Of a DNA stretch of 64,000 bases, positions 27,019-36,353 are shown piece by piece. Numbering within the stretch: position 1 is the first letter of the stretch; every line of letters begins with the position of its first letter. The notes beneath the pieces were generated by a model. It searched no databases. It had not been told where the DNA came from and saw only the letters and a program-made list of their open reading frames with translations. The position numbers were made by a program, and so were the translations under genes. The stretch is from Indibacter alkaliphilus LW1. Its GTDB lineage: Bacteria > Bacteroidota > Bacteroidia > Cytophagales > Cyclobacteriaceae. The stretch lies in contig NZ_ALWO02000040.1 of assembly GCF_000295935.2 (NCBI RefSeq), forward strand, positions 82,212 to 146,211, given 5' to 3'.

Positions 27019-27050
27019 AATAAAGGCGGTCAATTTTGATCGCCTTTATT
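27019..27050. terminator. Terminator hairpin, likely bidirectional
   Basis: Fourteen-base arms (AATAAAGGCGGTCA / TGATCGCCTTTATT, one G-T pair) around a four-base ATTT loop. It follows the small basic protein gene and precedes the end of the convergent lipoprotein gene at 27124. Confidence 0.8.
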
Positions 27051-27123
27051 GTTTACTACATCGTTTTGATTTTTCCCAATAATACCAAAGTATATAATAG
27101 CTATTAGCTATACACCTGGATTC

Positions 27124-28269
27124 TTAAAATTGATACACCTCGAAAACAGCTATATCATCATGATCTGCATTCTCTCTTTGAATCGCCAAGCCATCCTTTG
27201 TCACAAAATACGCGCCATATTTGATCAAGTATTGGTCATAAGGGATAGCATATTCATCTTTAAATTTAAACGCTTTATCAAAAACCATTACTGAATAATT
27301 TCTTTTTAAATTCTCCAACCCTGTCTGAAAAATATCAATAACTCCATTGAATATTGGGTATCCCACAATTCTATAAAACTCCTCTTTATATGGATTGTAG
27401 AGTAAATTGACAAAAACGAAATTAGAGGTGTAATTTGAAGAGATATCCATCATTTCGCTGATGGAAGGTTTTTGTTTCAAATCATCTTGCGACAAACCTT
27501 TTTTCAAAATCATTCGGTTCTTTTTTTGTCCCTTTCCTTCCAAGTTGATTTTTTTCTCAAATTTCCAATTGCGATCATACTTATACACTGAATTCGAAGT
27601 TGGCCAATTCACATAATAGCACTGTCCAACTTGTTGGTAAGACCAATATAGATATTCGAAAATACCGTGAAACCCCTCCACATACTCATCTTCTATTGGG
27701 CATATCGGTTCAATAGTTTCATCATTCCAATTTTGAATACGGATTATGGACGAGGAACCTTTTTGCGCAATAAAATAATTGGCAATTTCCAAATGATTGC
27801 CTGAAACCACTAAATCTAAGTGTCCGGGAACAATATGTGGTTTACCAGGCACATCAGCACTTTTTAAATTTGTTTTGATCCTGATTTCTCCTTCGCTGTT
27901 GGTCAGGAAGAGTTCGTTAAATTCATTGATTAAAAAAATTGAATCTTCATTGAAAAAGGAATATCCTGAGATTTTCCTGTAATCAAGATTGGGATCATAG
28001 TATATAGAGTTTTCAAGATAACCTTCTTCCAAATTATAAAAATCCAATCTATTTAAACTGTAATTTAATGTAAGTAGCTTTTCTGTAGTGCCATCAAATA
28101 CATATTGCGGATAAAGCATTTTATAAGAAGACAGTGAGTCAATATATAACTCATATGTAATAATGGGATTAGACAAATTTTTAAGATTTTCAAATTGAGC
28201 ATTTTTCTTTTTGCAACCCCCGAAAAAACAAAACCCAGCTAAATAAATGATATATAAACAATTTTTCAT
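27124..28269 (-). CDS. DUF4221-like lipoprotein
   Basis: A 381-residue protein with lipoprotein signal and Cys19 (FCFFGGCKKKN). The rest is beta-rich with repeated blade-like segments (LLTLNYSLNRLDFYNLEEG, IFLINEFNELFLTNSEGEI, YVNWPTSNSVYKYDRNWKF, YSVMVFDKAFKFKDEY), as in DUF4221/6-bladed propeller lipoproteins that are common in Cyclobacteriaceae. Function of the family is not known to me. Upstream is AT-rich with a poly-A run at about 28358. Confidence 0.65.
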   Translation of the reverse strand: MKNCLYIIYLAGFCFFGGCKKKNAQFENLKNLSNPIITYELYIDSLSSYKMLYPQYVFDGTTEKLLTLNYSLNRLDFYNLEEGYLENSIYYDPNLDYRKISGYSFFNEDSIFLINEFNELFLTNSEGEIRIKTNLKSADVPGKPHIVPGHLDLVVSGNHLEIANYFIAQKGSSSIIRIQNWNDETIEPICPIEDEYVEGFHGIFEYLYWSYQQVGQCYYVNWPTSNSVYKYDRNWKFEKKINLEGKGQKKNRMILKKGLSQDDLKQKPSISEMMDISSNYTSNFVFVNLLYNPYKEEFYRIVGYPIFNGVIDIFQTGLENLKRNYSVMVFDKAFKFKDEYAIPYDQYLIKYGAYFVTKDGLAIQRENADHDDIAVFEVYQF

Positions 28270-28457
28270 GTTTAATTATAATTTAAATTTAACATAATTA
28301 TAAAAGGAATAATTTCTCCTTATCAACTTAAACCGGTTTCAGTATTATTTCAATTATAAAAAAAAAAAATGACCACGCAAGAAAAATTACTAAAAATTAA
28401 ATAATTACTTTTTTTCTACTTTGTTGTAGATTAAAGTCAATAATAAATTCTTATTAG

Positions 28458-28970
28458 CTAATTTTTTGAAATAACACCTCTCTTGCCCAATTCGACTACT
28501 TTCAAATTGGATGTTTTCCCATTTTCAATTTCAAAAAGCAACATAGTTCTCACCACATGAAATCCATGCTGACCGATAGCACCCGGATTCATATACAAGC
28601 AGTTTAATTCCCTGTCAAATTCAACCTTGCAGATATGAGAGTGTCCGCACACAAACAATTGTGGTTTTTCTGTTTTCAAAAGTACCTTAATTCCTTTTGC
28701 ATATCGGGGTGGTTTTCCGCCGATATGGTTCATCAGTATTTTCATGCCTTCCAATTCAAAAATCAAGGTTTCCGGAAACCGTTCTTGGGCAGATTGATCA
28801 TCAATATTGCCTGTAATGGCACGGATATTTTTACCTGAAGGCAAAGCACCTATGACTCCCAAATCACCAATATCCCCTGCATGCCAAATTTCATCCACTT
28901 CTTTGAGATGATTTATTGTGGCTTCATCAATGTATCCATGTGAATCAGAAATCAACGCTACTTTTACCAT
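28458..28970 (-). CDS. YfcE/MJ0936 family metallophosphoesterase
   Basis: A 170-residue calcineurin-like phosphodiesterase. All metal motifs are visible: SDSHGYID (D9, H11), WHAGDIGDL, AITGNIDD, LMNHIGGKP and VCGHSHI. Size matches YfcE/YsnB, manganese-dependent phosphodiesterases of unclear physiological substrate. It is monocistronic, divergent from pdhB. Confidence 0.88.
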   Translation of the reverse strand: MVKVALISDSHGYIDEATINHLKEVDEIWHAGDIGDLGVIGALPSGKNIRAITGNIDDQSAQERFPETLIFELEGMKILMNHIGGKPPRYAKGIKVLLKTEKPQLFVCGHSHICKVEFDRELNCLYMNPGAIGQHGFHVVRTMLLFEIENGKTSNLKVVELGKRGVISKN

Positions 28971-29279
28971 GCCTCAAAAGTAAATAAGATTTAAAGCCCT
29001 TCAAAAGTGTGGTTTTAAACTTTTCGGAAGGTAAGTAAAACCTTATTATTCAGGTCAAAAGGAATAAAAGTTCTGAAAAGTAATTGTGGTTATGTGCCTT
29101 TTTAAGTCAGAATTTTCTCTAAATCCCTTATTAAGCAAGTTAATCCAATTGTGAACCTTTTATCAGTACCTTTATCCGACACTCAAAATACATTGGAAAA
29201 TAAGGCATGATATGCCAAAGCTTGTTTTGGATTTGAGGGATTAGTTCCTATTTTTACGAGCCAAAATATTGTCTATATA
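28971..29279. other. Intergenic region upstream of pdhB
   Basis: About 310 bases between two divergent genes. Apart from the candidate promoter at 29225-29256 I see nothing that I can support. Confidence 0.5.
29225..29256 (+). promoter_or_regulatory. Possible promoter of pdhB
   Basis: TTTTG at 29225-29229 and TATTTTTA at 29249-29256 with a 19-base spacer resemble the Bacteroidota -33/-7 pair; the last base of the -7 box deviates. Start codon follows 23 bases later. Confidence 0.35.
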
Positions 29280-30260
29280 ATGAGAGTTATCCAATTCAGA
29301 GAAGCTTTACGTGAGGCCATGTCAGAAGAAATGAGACGCGACAAAAATGTGTTTCTCATGGGCGAAGAGGTGGCAGAATATAATGGAGCCTATAAGGTTT
29401 CCCAAGGAATGTTGGACGAATTCGGTCCGGACAGGGTTTATGATACTCCTATTTCCGAGCTCGGTTTTGCTGGTTTGGGAGTAGGCGCAGCGATGAACGG
29501 TCTAAGACCACTTATCGAGTTTATGACCTTCAATTTTTCCCTGGTAGCCATAGACCAGATCATCAATTCGGCAGCCAAAATGCTAGCCATGTCGGGTGGG
29601 GCATATAATGTACCGATCGTATTCAGAGGTCCAACAGGTAATGCAGGCCAATTAGGGGCTACGCACTCTTCCAATTTTGAAAATTGGTTTGCCAATACAC
29701 CGGGATTGAAAGTTGTTGTACCTTCAAATCCCTACGATGCCAAGGGCTTGTTGAAAGCATCTATTAGAGATGATGATCCAGTGATTTTTATGGAATCTGA
29801 GTTGATGTATTCTGATAAAGGTGAGGTCCCTGAAAGCGAATACCTACTTCCTATTGGTGTAGCTGACATCAAAAGAAAAGGAAAAGACGTCACCATTGTT
29901 TCTTTTGGAAAAATGATGAAAGTAGCCTTAGAAGCCGCAGAAGAACTGGCGAAAGACGGAGTAGAAGCAGAGGTTATCGATTTGAGAACCGTGAGACCAA
30001 TTGACTACGCCGCTGTAGTAGAGTCAGTGAAAAAGACCAACAGGTGCGTGGTCGTGGAGGAAGCCAATCCACTTGCTGCGATTTCTTCCGAAATCACATA
30101 CCACCTCCAAAGGTATGCATTTGACTATTTGGATGCCCCAGTAGTAAGGGTCAACTCTATGGATGTACCTTTGAGTTATGCTCCTACCTACATTGATGCT
30201 ACCATACCAAATGTCAAGAGAACCTTGGATGCGGTAAAAGACGTGATGTATAAAAAGTAA
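29280..30260 (+). CDS. pdhB: Pyruvate dehydrogenase E1 component, beta subunit
   Basis: A 326-residue protein with the transketolase central and C-terminal domains of E1 beta. Landmarks are FREALREAMSEEMRRD, GEEVAEYNGAYKVSQGML, YDTPISELGFAGLGVGAAM, FMTFNFSLVAIDQIINSAAK, VFRGPTGNAGQLGATHS, VIFMESELMY and the C-terminal VVVEEANPLAAISSEI. It pairs with the alpha subunit to decarboxylate pyruvate with thiamine diphosphate; alpha and E2 genes are not in the window, as is common in this phylum. A strong terminator follows. Confidence 0.93.
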   Translation: MRVIQFREALREAMSEEMRRDKNVFLMGEEVAEYNGAYKVSQGMLDEFGPDRVYDTPISELGFAGLGVGAAMNGLRPLIEFMTFNFSLVAIDQIINSAAKMLAMSGGAYNVPIVFRGPTGNAGQLGATHSSNFENWFANTPGLKVVVPSNPYDAKGLLKASIRDDDPVIFMESELMYSDKGEVPESEYLLPIGVADIKRKGKDVTIVSFGKMMKVALEAAEELAKDGVEAEVIDLRTVRPIDYAAVVESVKKTNRCVVVEEANPLAAISSEITYHLQRYAFDYLDAPVVRVNSMDVPLSYAPTYIDATIPNVKRTLDAVKDVMYKK

Positions 30261-30282
30261 CCATAACAGATTAAATTTATAC

Positions 30283-30315
30283 GGCCTTTGGAATTGCTTC
30301 CAAAGGCCTTTTTTA
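30283..30315 (+). terminator. Intrinsic terminator of pdhB
   Basis: Eleven-base perfect stem GGCCTTTGGAA / TTCCAAAGGCC, loop TTGC, followed by a T run. It starts 22 bases after the pdhB stop. Confidence 0.92.
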
Positions 30316-30347
30316 TTTATTACTTTACACTCCTACACCTCTGCTGA

Positions 30348-30388
30348 CTGGTTCAAGTCTTCAGCCCTGGTTCAAGTCTTCAGACTTG
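30348..30388. repeat. 17-base direct repeat with internal hairpin
   Basis: CTGGTTCAAGTCTTCAG occurs at 30348-30364 and 30367-30383. The second copy runs into CAAGTCTTCAGACTTG, a seven-base-arm palindrome. It looks like a dispersed intergenic element. Confidence 0.8.
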
Positions 30389-30773
30389 GGCCAACCCGCC
30401 CCAGTTTTCAAACTACATAATTTAGGTCAGAGCAAAACTCAAAGATATCTGTCAGTCTAGCTTAGTCCTCCTCCATTATCCTATTGTCAACTTGCCAAGC
30501 TAGCCGTATAGCTACTCTTTAGGCAGGCTATTTCAGCATGGCAAGTACTCAAAATCGCTGTAGACTAAGGGTATTTAAAACCAAAAAACCAGCATACCTG
30601 AGAATCCTTTTAAAAAACAACCACTGACCTTATACACCATCATAATCCTTCTTGACTCATTATTATTCATTCATTATTCGAAATTTTATTTATAAAATTG
30701 AATATCGAACAAAGAACATCGAATAATGAATGATGAACCAAAACGGTCAAGGTTATTTAGGGAAAGACAAACC

Positions 30774-30984
30774 CTCATCTCTCATCCTTTATCCTTCATC
30801 CTTTATCCTTCATCCTTCATCCTTCATCCTTCATCCTTTATCCTTTATCCTTTATTCCCTCATCCTTCATCCCTCATCCTTCATCCCTCATCCCTCATCC
30901 CTCATCCCTCATCCTTCATCCCTCATCCTTCATCCTTTATTCCCTCATCCTTCATCCCTCATCCTTTATTCATCTCCTATCCTT
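30774..30984. repeat. Long TCATCCT-type heptamer array
   Basis: About thirty copies of a seven-base unit, mainly TCATCCT, TCATCCC and TTATCCT. It is the largest array of this unit in the window (others at 1281-1345 and in scraps near 15290-15350). Copy number is likely variable between strains. Confidence 0.92.
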
Positions 30985-31002
30985 CCTAAAATCTGCTACA
31001 CC

Positions 31003-31035
31003 AAAAAAAGACCACCCTGCTAAAACAAGGTGGCC
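31003..31035 (-). terminator. Terminator of the beta-barrel receptor gene
   Basis: Minus strand: GGCCACCTTG pairs with CAGGGTGGTC (two wobble pairs) around TTTTAG, followed by seven T. It lies 33 bases after the stop at 31068. Confidence 0.8.
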
Positions 31036-31067
31036 AATCTATTTATCAACCAATCTAGTGTACTTTA

Positions 31068-33587
31068 TTAATTATTGTTCATCATGGCACCCGAAGCGCC
31101 GCTATCACCTTCTTTGATATCGTCGTTGGTCACCCCTCTTTTTCTCCTTCTAGGTCCATCCATGCTCAACTTACCTATTCTGTAGTTGAAGTTGATCTTG
31201 AAGTTCATATTCCTCAAGGTATTGCTTCCTTGCTGCATGATCATTGGAGTATTCAATTCGTTTCTGATGACCATTTCTCTGGTTACAAAATTCTCAGCAC
31301 CGAATCCGATACTACCTCTTTTTTCATTAAACTGTTTGTTCAAATTCAAGCTATACATTCCAAAACCACCAGCAAAGCCCTGCAATTGAACCTGTCTTCC
31401 TCTTGCAAAAGCAAATGATTGGATCTGCCAATTATTGGGCAAGGAATAATTGGCAAACAACCTACCACTGATTACAAAGCCTTGGTTGGAGGCTGCAAAC
31501 ATAGGATCATCAAGTCCGTTGGTCAAATCGGCAAAATAGCCATCAATACTTCCGTTTAGAGAAAACTTACCTGAAAGGTTAACATTTGAAAACACTGAAA
31601 ACCCATAAGCTCTTTCAAAACCGATATTTTCATAAGTAGTGTAAATGATATCATCATCCATTACTGTTCTCACTGGTTGAATTGAACCTGTGGTGTTTCT
31701 GAAATAAGTGGTGAAGTTCAAGCTTGAGCCCTTGAAAAAAGTACTGTAAGACAATTCGTAATTATCTGTCAACTCCGGATCCAACAAGGGGTTGCCTTGT
31801 GTAATTTGCTGTGGGTTGGCTGCATTGATGTTCGGGTTCAGGAAGTTTAAGAATGGCCTTTGAACCCTTCTGTTATAGGCAGCTTTTACCATATTTCCCT
31901 TTTCAAGTTTCCTGCTCAGATTTACACTTGGAATCAATAAGCCATAGGAAGGAATATCCGCATCAATTTCTGAATTTCTAAAGTCCGCGTTGATGGTGGT
32001 ATATTCATATCTCAGACCACCTTTGAAAGAATAGTGTTTCAAGAAGTTGGTCATGTAAGAAGCATAAGCCGCAGTCACATTCTGATCATAACTGAATTCG
32101 TTTGAAAGATTGATATCGTCTACTTTCTCAAATTCACCATCGGAACCCTGGGCAGTGAAATATGCAAAATCACTTTCTGCTCTTCTCAAGATATTTTTAG
32201 CACCGTATTCCAATATCTGAGTTTTACTGTCACCTATTGGCGTCACATAGTCCATTTGGACTGTGAATTCTTGATTTCTACCGAGGTTATTGTTTTTCAC
32301 TCTGCTTAGGATATCATCGAAAGTCCCTGTATAAAGACTATTGATAAAATCATTGGTGAGGTTATTTTGACTGTACAAACCTGAAATACTGAATTCCTTG
32401 ATCGGCTTTTCATAGGTTTTGGTATAGTTGTAATTGACATCCACATTATTGGAAAGATTTCTGACATTCACATCCCTAAGCAGCGTACTGACCAATTCCT
32501 CTTCCATAAAAGTCTCTGTCAAGAGACCATCCTGACGGTTTTGCATGTTTCTCAAACCAAAACTAACAGAGGTGGTCATGAAGTTGTATTTATTGATCTC
32601 ATAATCCCAACCAAAGTTATATCTACCAAACATCATATTTGTTCTGGTATCAGCTGACTGCAAAATATTCAAGGTAGTCCCATCTGCATTGGTTACCATT
32701 TGATTGTTGTCGAAAGCACCTACAATATTGTACCCGGCTCTTCCAAACCCACCTAGAGTCCAACCCATTTTACCTCTTTTCAAGCTGGCGTTCAGACCAA
32801 GATTTGATCCCCTGATACCTGCACTGCTATTGATATTCAGAGTAGCACCCTGTAAGTTGTTTTTCTTGGTTACGATATTGATCACACCACCTGTGCCCTC
32901 TGCATCATACTTAGCAGAAGGAGAAGTGATCACTTCTATTGATTTGATCTCCTCGGCAGGAATCTGCTTCAAAGCTTCTGATACGTTAGATGCTACAATG
33001 GCTGATTGCTTGCCATTGATCAAAACCAAAATATTTGAACTTCCTCTCATAGAAACATTACCGTCCAAGTCCACTGATAACATAGGAACTCTCCTCATTA
33101 CATCAGCAGCATCTCCACCAACAAGGGTGCGGTCGTTTTCTGCATTGTAAATAGTTCTGTCTACTTTTTCCTCGATCAAATCTCTCTGTCCCATCACTGT
33201 GACTTCTTCAAGTGCCACAGCATCTGTTTCCAAAGAAATATTTCCGAGATTAATGTTGGAATTGGAATCAGTGATATTGATAGTAGAGGAGGCAAATGGC
33301 TGAAAGCCCATGAAAGACACCTGAAGCTTGTATGTACCGTTCTTAAAATTTGAAATGACAAATTCACCATCAAAATCGGCAACTGCTCCCGCAATGCTTT
33401 TTTCAGTTTCAATATCTACCAAAGAAACGGCTGCATAAGGCACCGGTTCTCCAGAGCCACTTTCCATGACCTTTCCTGATATTTTATATACAGGTGCTTG
33501 TTCTTCCTCTGTCTGGGCATATGTGCTCCCCGAAACAGCCAAGAACAAAAAGGTAAATGACAATAATAGTTGGTAAAAGGTTTTCAT
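31068..33587 (-). CDS. TonB-dependent receptor, outer membrane beta-barrel (OMP_b-brl_3 type)
   Basis: An 839-residue protein from the ATG at 33587, whose Sec signal (MKTFYQLLLSFTFLFLAVSG) ends near YAQ; a longer TTG start is in frame but lacks sense. A carboxypeptidase-like domain (YKISGKVMESGSGEPVPYA) is followed by a TonB plug (DAADVMRRVPMLSVDLDGNVSMRGSSNILVLINGK, ITSPSAKYDAEGTGGVINIVTKK split as seen) and a barrel of the outer-membrane beta-barrel family. The C-terminus carries an unusual basic and Gly-rich tail after the last strand. Substrate unknown. It is divergent from a LytS/LytTR pair, which may control it. Confidence 0.87.
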   Translation of the reverse strand: MKTFYQLLLSFTFLFLAVSGSTYAQTEEEQAPVYKISGKVMESGSGEPVPYAAVSLVDIETEKSIAGAVADFDGEFVISNFKNGTYKLQVSFMGFQPFASSTINITDSNSNINLGNISLETDAVALEEVTVMGQRDLIEEKVDRTIYNAENDRTLVGGDAADVMRRVPMLSVDLDGNVSMRGSSNILVLINGKQSAIVASNVSEALKQIPAEEIKSIEVITSPSAKYDAEGTGGVINIVTKKNNLQGATLNINSSAGIRGSNLGLNASLKRGKMGWTLGGFGRAGYNIVGAFDNNQMVTNADGTTLNILQSADTRTNMMFGRYNFGWDYEINKYNFMTTSVSFGLRNMQNRQDGLLTETFMEEELVSTLLRDVNVRNLSNNVDVNYNYTKTYEKPIKEFSISGLYSQNNLTNDFINSLYTGTFDDILSRVKNNNLGRNQEFTVQMDYVTPIGDSKTQILEYGAKNILRRAESDFAYFTAQGSDGEFEKVDDINLSNEFSYDQNVTAAYASYMTNFLKHYSFKGGLRYEYTTINADFRNSEIDADIPSYGLLIPSVNLSRKLEKGNMVKAAYNRRVQRPFLNFLNPNINAANPQQITQGNPLLDPELTDNYELSYSTFFKGSSLNFTTYFRNTTGSIQPVRTVMDDDIIYTTYENIGFERAYGFSVFSNVNLSGKFSLNGSIDGYFADLTNGLDDPMFAASNQGFVISGRLFANYSLPNNWQIQSFAFARGRQVQLQGFAGGFGMYSLNLNKQFNEKRGSIGFGAENFVTREMVIRNELNTPMIMQQGSNTLRNMNFKINFNYRIGKLSMDGPRRRKRGVTNDDIKEGDSGASGAMMNNN

Positions 33588-33866
33588 GTTTTGTGTTTTT
33601 AAAATAATGTGATCAGTTGGTAGTAGGACAGTTTCCAGCAACAAAGGTTTCTATTCCCTGTATCAAAAAAAAAATACTAGACAGGGGTATACATTCAATC
33701 GACAAAAGGGTATTCTAAGCAGACGAAAAGACTACCCTATTTTGGAATCCGAATTTTATCTTAAAAACAGCCAATTTCATCTATGAAATCAGCATGCTGG
33801 CAGATATTTTTGGTCAATACGCAAAATTTTGTTTTAGTTTACCGAAATAATTCATATTATAATATC

Positions 33867-34940
33867 ATGCAGGGAATCAGTATAAAGAAAAATATTTCAA
33901 TTCTAACCCACCTATTGGGATGGGCGATTTTTGGCTCCTTGCTGTTCCTTTTGATTCCTTTATCCACTAGACTGGACTTTCCTTCTGAGTTCTGGACAAA
34001 ACAAATAATGATGTTTGCCATCCTGGTAGCAGCATTCTATTTCAATTACTTTTATCTGATTCCCAAAACACTCTTTAAAAACAAAGTAGGCCTATTTCTT
34101 ATCTTAAACCTGATTGGAGGAATTGCTTACATAGGACTTATAATACTCTTTGACAACTTGGTCAATATGCAGCAATTGATGCACGAGGTATTTCGTCCCG
34201 ATACTGCTTATATCAAAAGACCCAGAAATCTAACCTTCGATTTTTATAATGTGCTTATTTTTTACATGGCTGTGGGTGTAAGCACCAGTGTAGCTACTGT
34301 CCAAAAATGGCAACAGGATGAAGAGGTCAGGTTTGAACTGGAAAAGGCAAAAACAAACTCTGAACTTTCCTATCTCAAAGCCCAGATCAACCCACATTTC
34401 TTTTTCAATACGCTTAACAACATCTATGCCTTGACCAACCTGGATGTAGAACAGGCCAAAACCGCTCTGCTAAAGCTCAGCCGAATGATGCGCTATGTTT
34501 TATACGAAACAGAAAAAAACCTAACTCTATTAAATAAGGAGCTTGAGTTTATCAAAGATTTTGTCGAATTGATGAAAATGAGATTATCAAGCAAGGTCAA
34601 ACTTGACATTCAGCTGCCGGAAAATCTGGACGATTCCAATATTGCTCCTATGCTATTTTTACCTTTTATCGAAAACTGCTTCAAACACGGTATCAGCTCC
34701 CAAAACGAAAGCCATATAGCGATATACCTGCAAAAAGAAGGGAATGAAGTCACCCTAATTACTAGGAACAATATTTTCAAAGCAACTGAAAATACTCCTG
34801 AAGGACAATCCAGTGGTATAGGTTTGGCCAATACCAAAAGAAGACTTGAATTGCTTTATCCGGAAAGGCATTTTCTGAAAATTGAAGACAAAACCGACTC
34901 TAACGAATTCATTGTTAAACTTAAACTAAGGTTGAAATGA
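33867..34940 (+). CDS. LytS/YehU-type sensor histidine kinase
   Basis: A 357-residue kinase from the ATG at 33867; an in-frame ATG at 33783 would add 28 residues and is less likely. Four membrane helices occupy residues about 10-32, 45-64, 74-96 and 125-146, then a coiled-coil leads to the His_kinase domain with phospho-acceptor His177 in QINPHFFFNTLNN. The ATPase part has the N-box FLPFIENCFKHG and the G-box SGIGLANTKRRLELL. It passes phosphate to the LytTR regulator, with which it overlaps by four bases (ATGA). The signal is unknown. Confidence 0.9.
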   Translation: MQGISIKKNISILTHLLGWAIFGSLLFLLIPLSTRLDFPSEFWTKQIMMFAILVAAFYFNYFYLIPKTLFKNKVGLFLILNLIGGIAYIGLIILFDNLVNMQQLMHEVFRPDTAYIKRPRNLTFDFYNVLIFYMAVGVSTSVATVQKWQQDEEVRFELEKAKTNSELSYLKAQINPHFFFNTLNNIYALTNLDVEQAKTALLKLSRMMRYVLYETEKNLTLLNKELEFIKDFVELMKMRLSSKVKLDIQLPENLDDSNIAPMLFLPFIENCFKHGISSQNESHIAIYLQKEGNEVTLITRNNIFKATENTPEGQSSGIGLANTKRRLELLYPERHFLKIEDKTDSNEFIVKLKLRLK

Positions 34941-35674
34941 AAATCAAATGCATTGCAGTAGACGATGAGCCTTTGGCATTGGAATTGGTTTCCAAATTTG
35001 TGGAGCAAACTTCATTTTTAAGCTTAGAGGCAAAATTTGACAATGCCATACAAGCCTTAGGCTACCTCAATGACAATCAGATAGACCTGGTTTTTTTGGA
35101 CATTCAGATGCCGGATCTTTCAGGAATGGAATTAGCTAGGATACTCGATGGTAAAAACCTAAGCAAAAAACCAAAAATAATTTTCACCACAGCCTATAAT
35201 CAATTTGCGATAGAAGGATACAAAGTTGATGCTTTGGACTATTTACTCAAACCTTACAGTTATGAGGATTTTTTAAAAGCTTCTACCAAAGCATATCAGC
35301 ATTATGAAAAACTGTCACAGGCCAACAATGAAAGCAATTCTCCCAACAAGACAGCAGATTATATTTTTTTGAAGGTTGAGTATCAACTCGTCAAAGTAAT
35401 GCTTGACCAAATCACCCACGTAGAAGCCTATAAAGATTATGTGAAAGTATTTTTAAAAGGCAAACCAAACCCTCTCCTTTCTTTGACCAGCATGAAAAAC
35501 ATGGAAGAGCTTCTACCGGAAGGAACTTTTATGAGAGTTCACAGGTCTTACATTATCAATTTGGACCATATAGAATCCGTCGCCAGAAATGTAGTCAACA
35601 TTGGCAATGTAAACATCACTGTCAGCGATATGTATAAGGATAAATTTATGGAATTTATAAACAAGTGGATTTGA
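34937..35674 (+). CDS. LytTR family response regulator
   Basis: A 245-residue regulator. The receiver domain has the acidic pair DD at 9-10, phospho-acceptor Asp55 in LVFLDIQMPD, Thr in IIFTTAY, and Lys in YLLKPYSYEDF. The LytTR DNA-binding domain covers about residues 140-245 (YIFLKVEYQLVKVMLDQI, VEAYKDYVKVFL, FMRVHRSYIINLDHIESV). LytTR proteins bind direct repeats upstream of targets; the divergent receptor gene is the nearest candidate. Confidence 0.93.
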   Translation: MKIKCIAVDDEPLALELVSKFVEQTSFLSLEAKFDNAIQALGYLNDNQIDLVFLDIQMPDLSGMELARILDGKNLSKKPKIIFTTAYNQFAIEGYKVDALDYLLKPYSYEDFLKASTKAYQHYEKLSQANNESNSPNKTADYIFLKVEYQLVKVMLDQITHVEAYKDYVKVFLKGKPNPLLSLTSMKNMEELLPEGTFMRVHRSYIINLDHIESVARNVVNIGNVNITVSDMYKDKFMEFINKWI

Positions 35675-35858
35675 TTATTTCAAGCTCATTGAATTGATAG
35701 AATTTTCATAAATATTTTTATAAAAAAACAGCTTATTTATTCTATTTTCAAAACTTAATCATTAAATTTCAGTTATTTCTTTCGAACAAATACAGGCTAG
35801 AAACCGTATTGTCAAAGTAAATGGGTTAAGAAAAATCATTGATTCTTAGTGAAATTTA

Positions 35859-36335
35859 ATGACTGAAAAGCAAAAATCATTTATGAAAATGGCCATAGAT
35901 CTTTCAAGATCAGGCATGAATGAAGGCAAAGGAGGTCCTTTTGGCTGTGTTATTGTGAAAGATGAAAAAGTAATTGGCATAGGTTCAAATTCAGTATTGG
36001 CTACAAATGATCCCACTGCCCATGCTGAAGTTGTCGCAATACGGGATGCGTGCAAAAACCTCGGCCATTTCCAATTGGATGGATGTGAAGTATACACCTC
36101 CTGTGAACCCTGTCCAATGTGTCTGGGAGCTATTTATTGGGCAAGGCCAAGTAAAGTATTTTATGCCAACAATAAGGTAGATGCAGCAAAAGCAGGCTTT
36201 GATGATCAGTTCATTTATGAAGAGATAGAATTAGAAAATCAAAACAGAAGGATTCCCTTTCAAGAATTAATGAGAAATGAGGCCAAAGCTGTATTTGAAG
36301 AATGGATTGAAAAAGAAAATAAAACTTTATATTAA
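35859..36335 (+). CDS. guaD: Guanine deaminase (cytidine deaminase-like zinc enzyme)
   Basis: A 158-residue zinc deaminase. Zinc ligands and catalytic Glu are clear: H55 and E57 in TAHAEV, and C85 and C88 in SCEPCPMCLGA. The stretch AIYWARPSKVFYAN, and AGFDDQFIYEEI near the C-terminus, match Bacillus GuaD more than tRNA adenosine deaminase TadA. It converts guanine to xanthine in purine salvage. Followed after 18 bases by a lipoprotein gene on the same strand. Confidence 0.8.
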   Translation: MTEKQKSFMKMAIDLSRSGMNEGKGGPFGCVIVKDEKVIGIGSNSVLATNDPTAHAEVVAIRDACKNLGHFQLDGCEVYTSCEPCPMCLGAIYWARPSKVFYANNKVDAAKAGFDDQFIYEEIELENQNRRIPFQELMRNEAKAVFEEWIEKENKTLY

Positions 36336-36353
36336 AATAAAACACCAACAATT

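Larger units (their letters stand above)
30316..31002. other. Repeat-rich intergenic region
   Basis: About 690 bases with no gene. It contains the CTGGTTCAAGTCTTCAG direct repeat, short ATTCGAA/GAATATCGAA-type scraps around 30670-30730, and the long TCATCCT heptamer array. Two open frames of about 90 codons across the array are frame-shifted translations of the heptamer, giving runs of HPSS. Confidence 0.7.

Noticed and set aside
30348..30388. GGTTCAAGTC-like stretch resembling a tRNA T-arm
   Set aside because: It is part of a 17-base direct repeat, and no acceptor, D or anticodon arms can be drawn around it.
30726..31023. Two open frames of about 90 codons with repeated HPSS residues
   Set aside because: They are translations of the TCATCCT heptamer array in different frames, with no start signal or conserved features.
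33614..33633. Two CAGTT motifs as possible LytTR binding repeats upstream of the receptor gene
   Set aside because: Their 15-base spacing does not fit the roughly 20-22 bases usual between LytTR repeats, and the motifs are too short.
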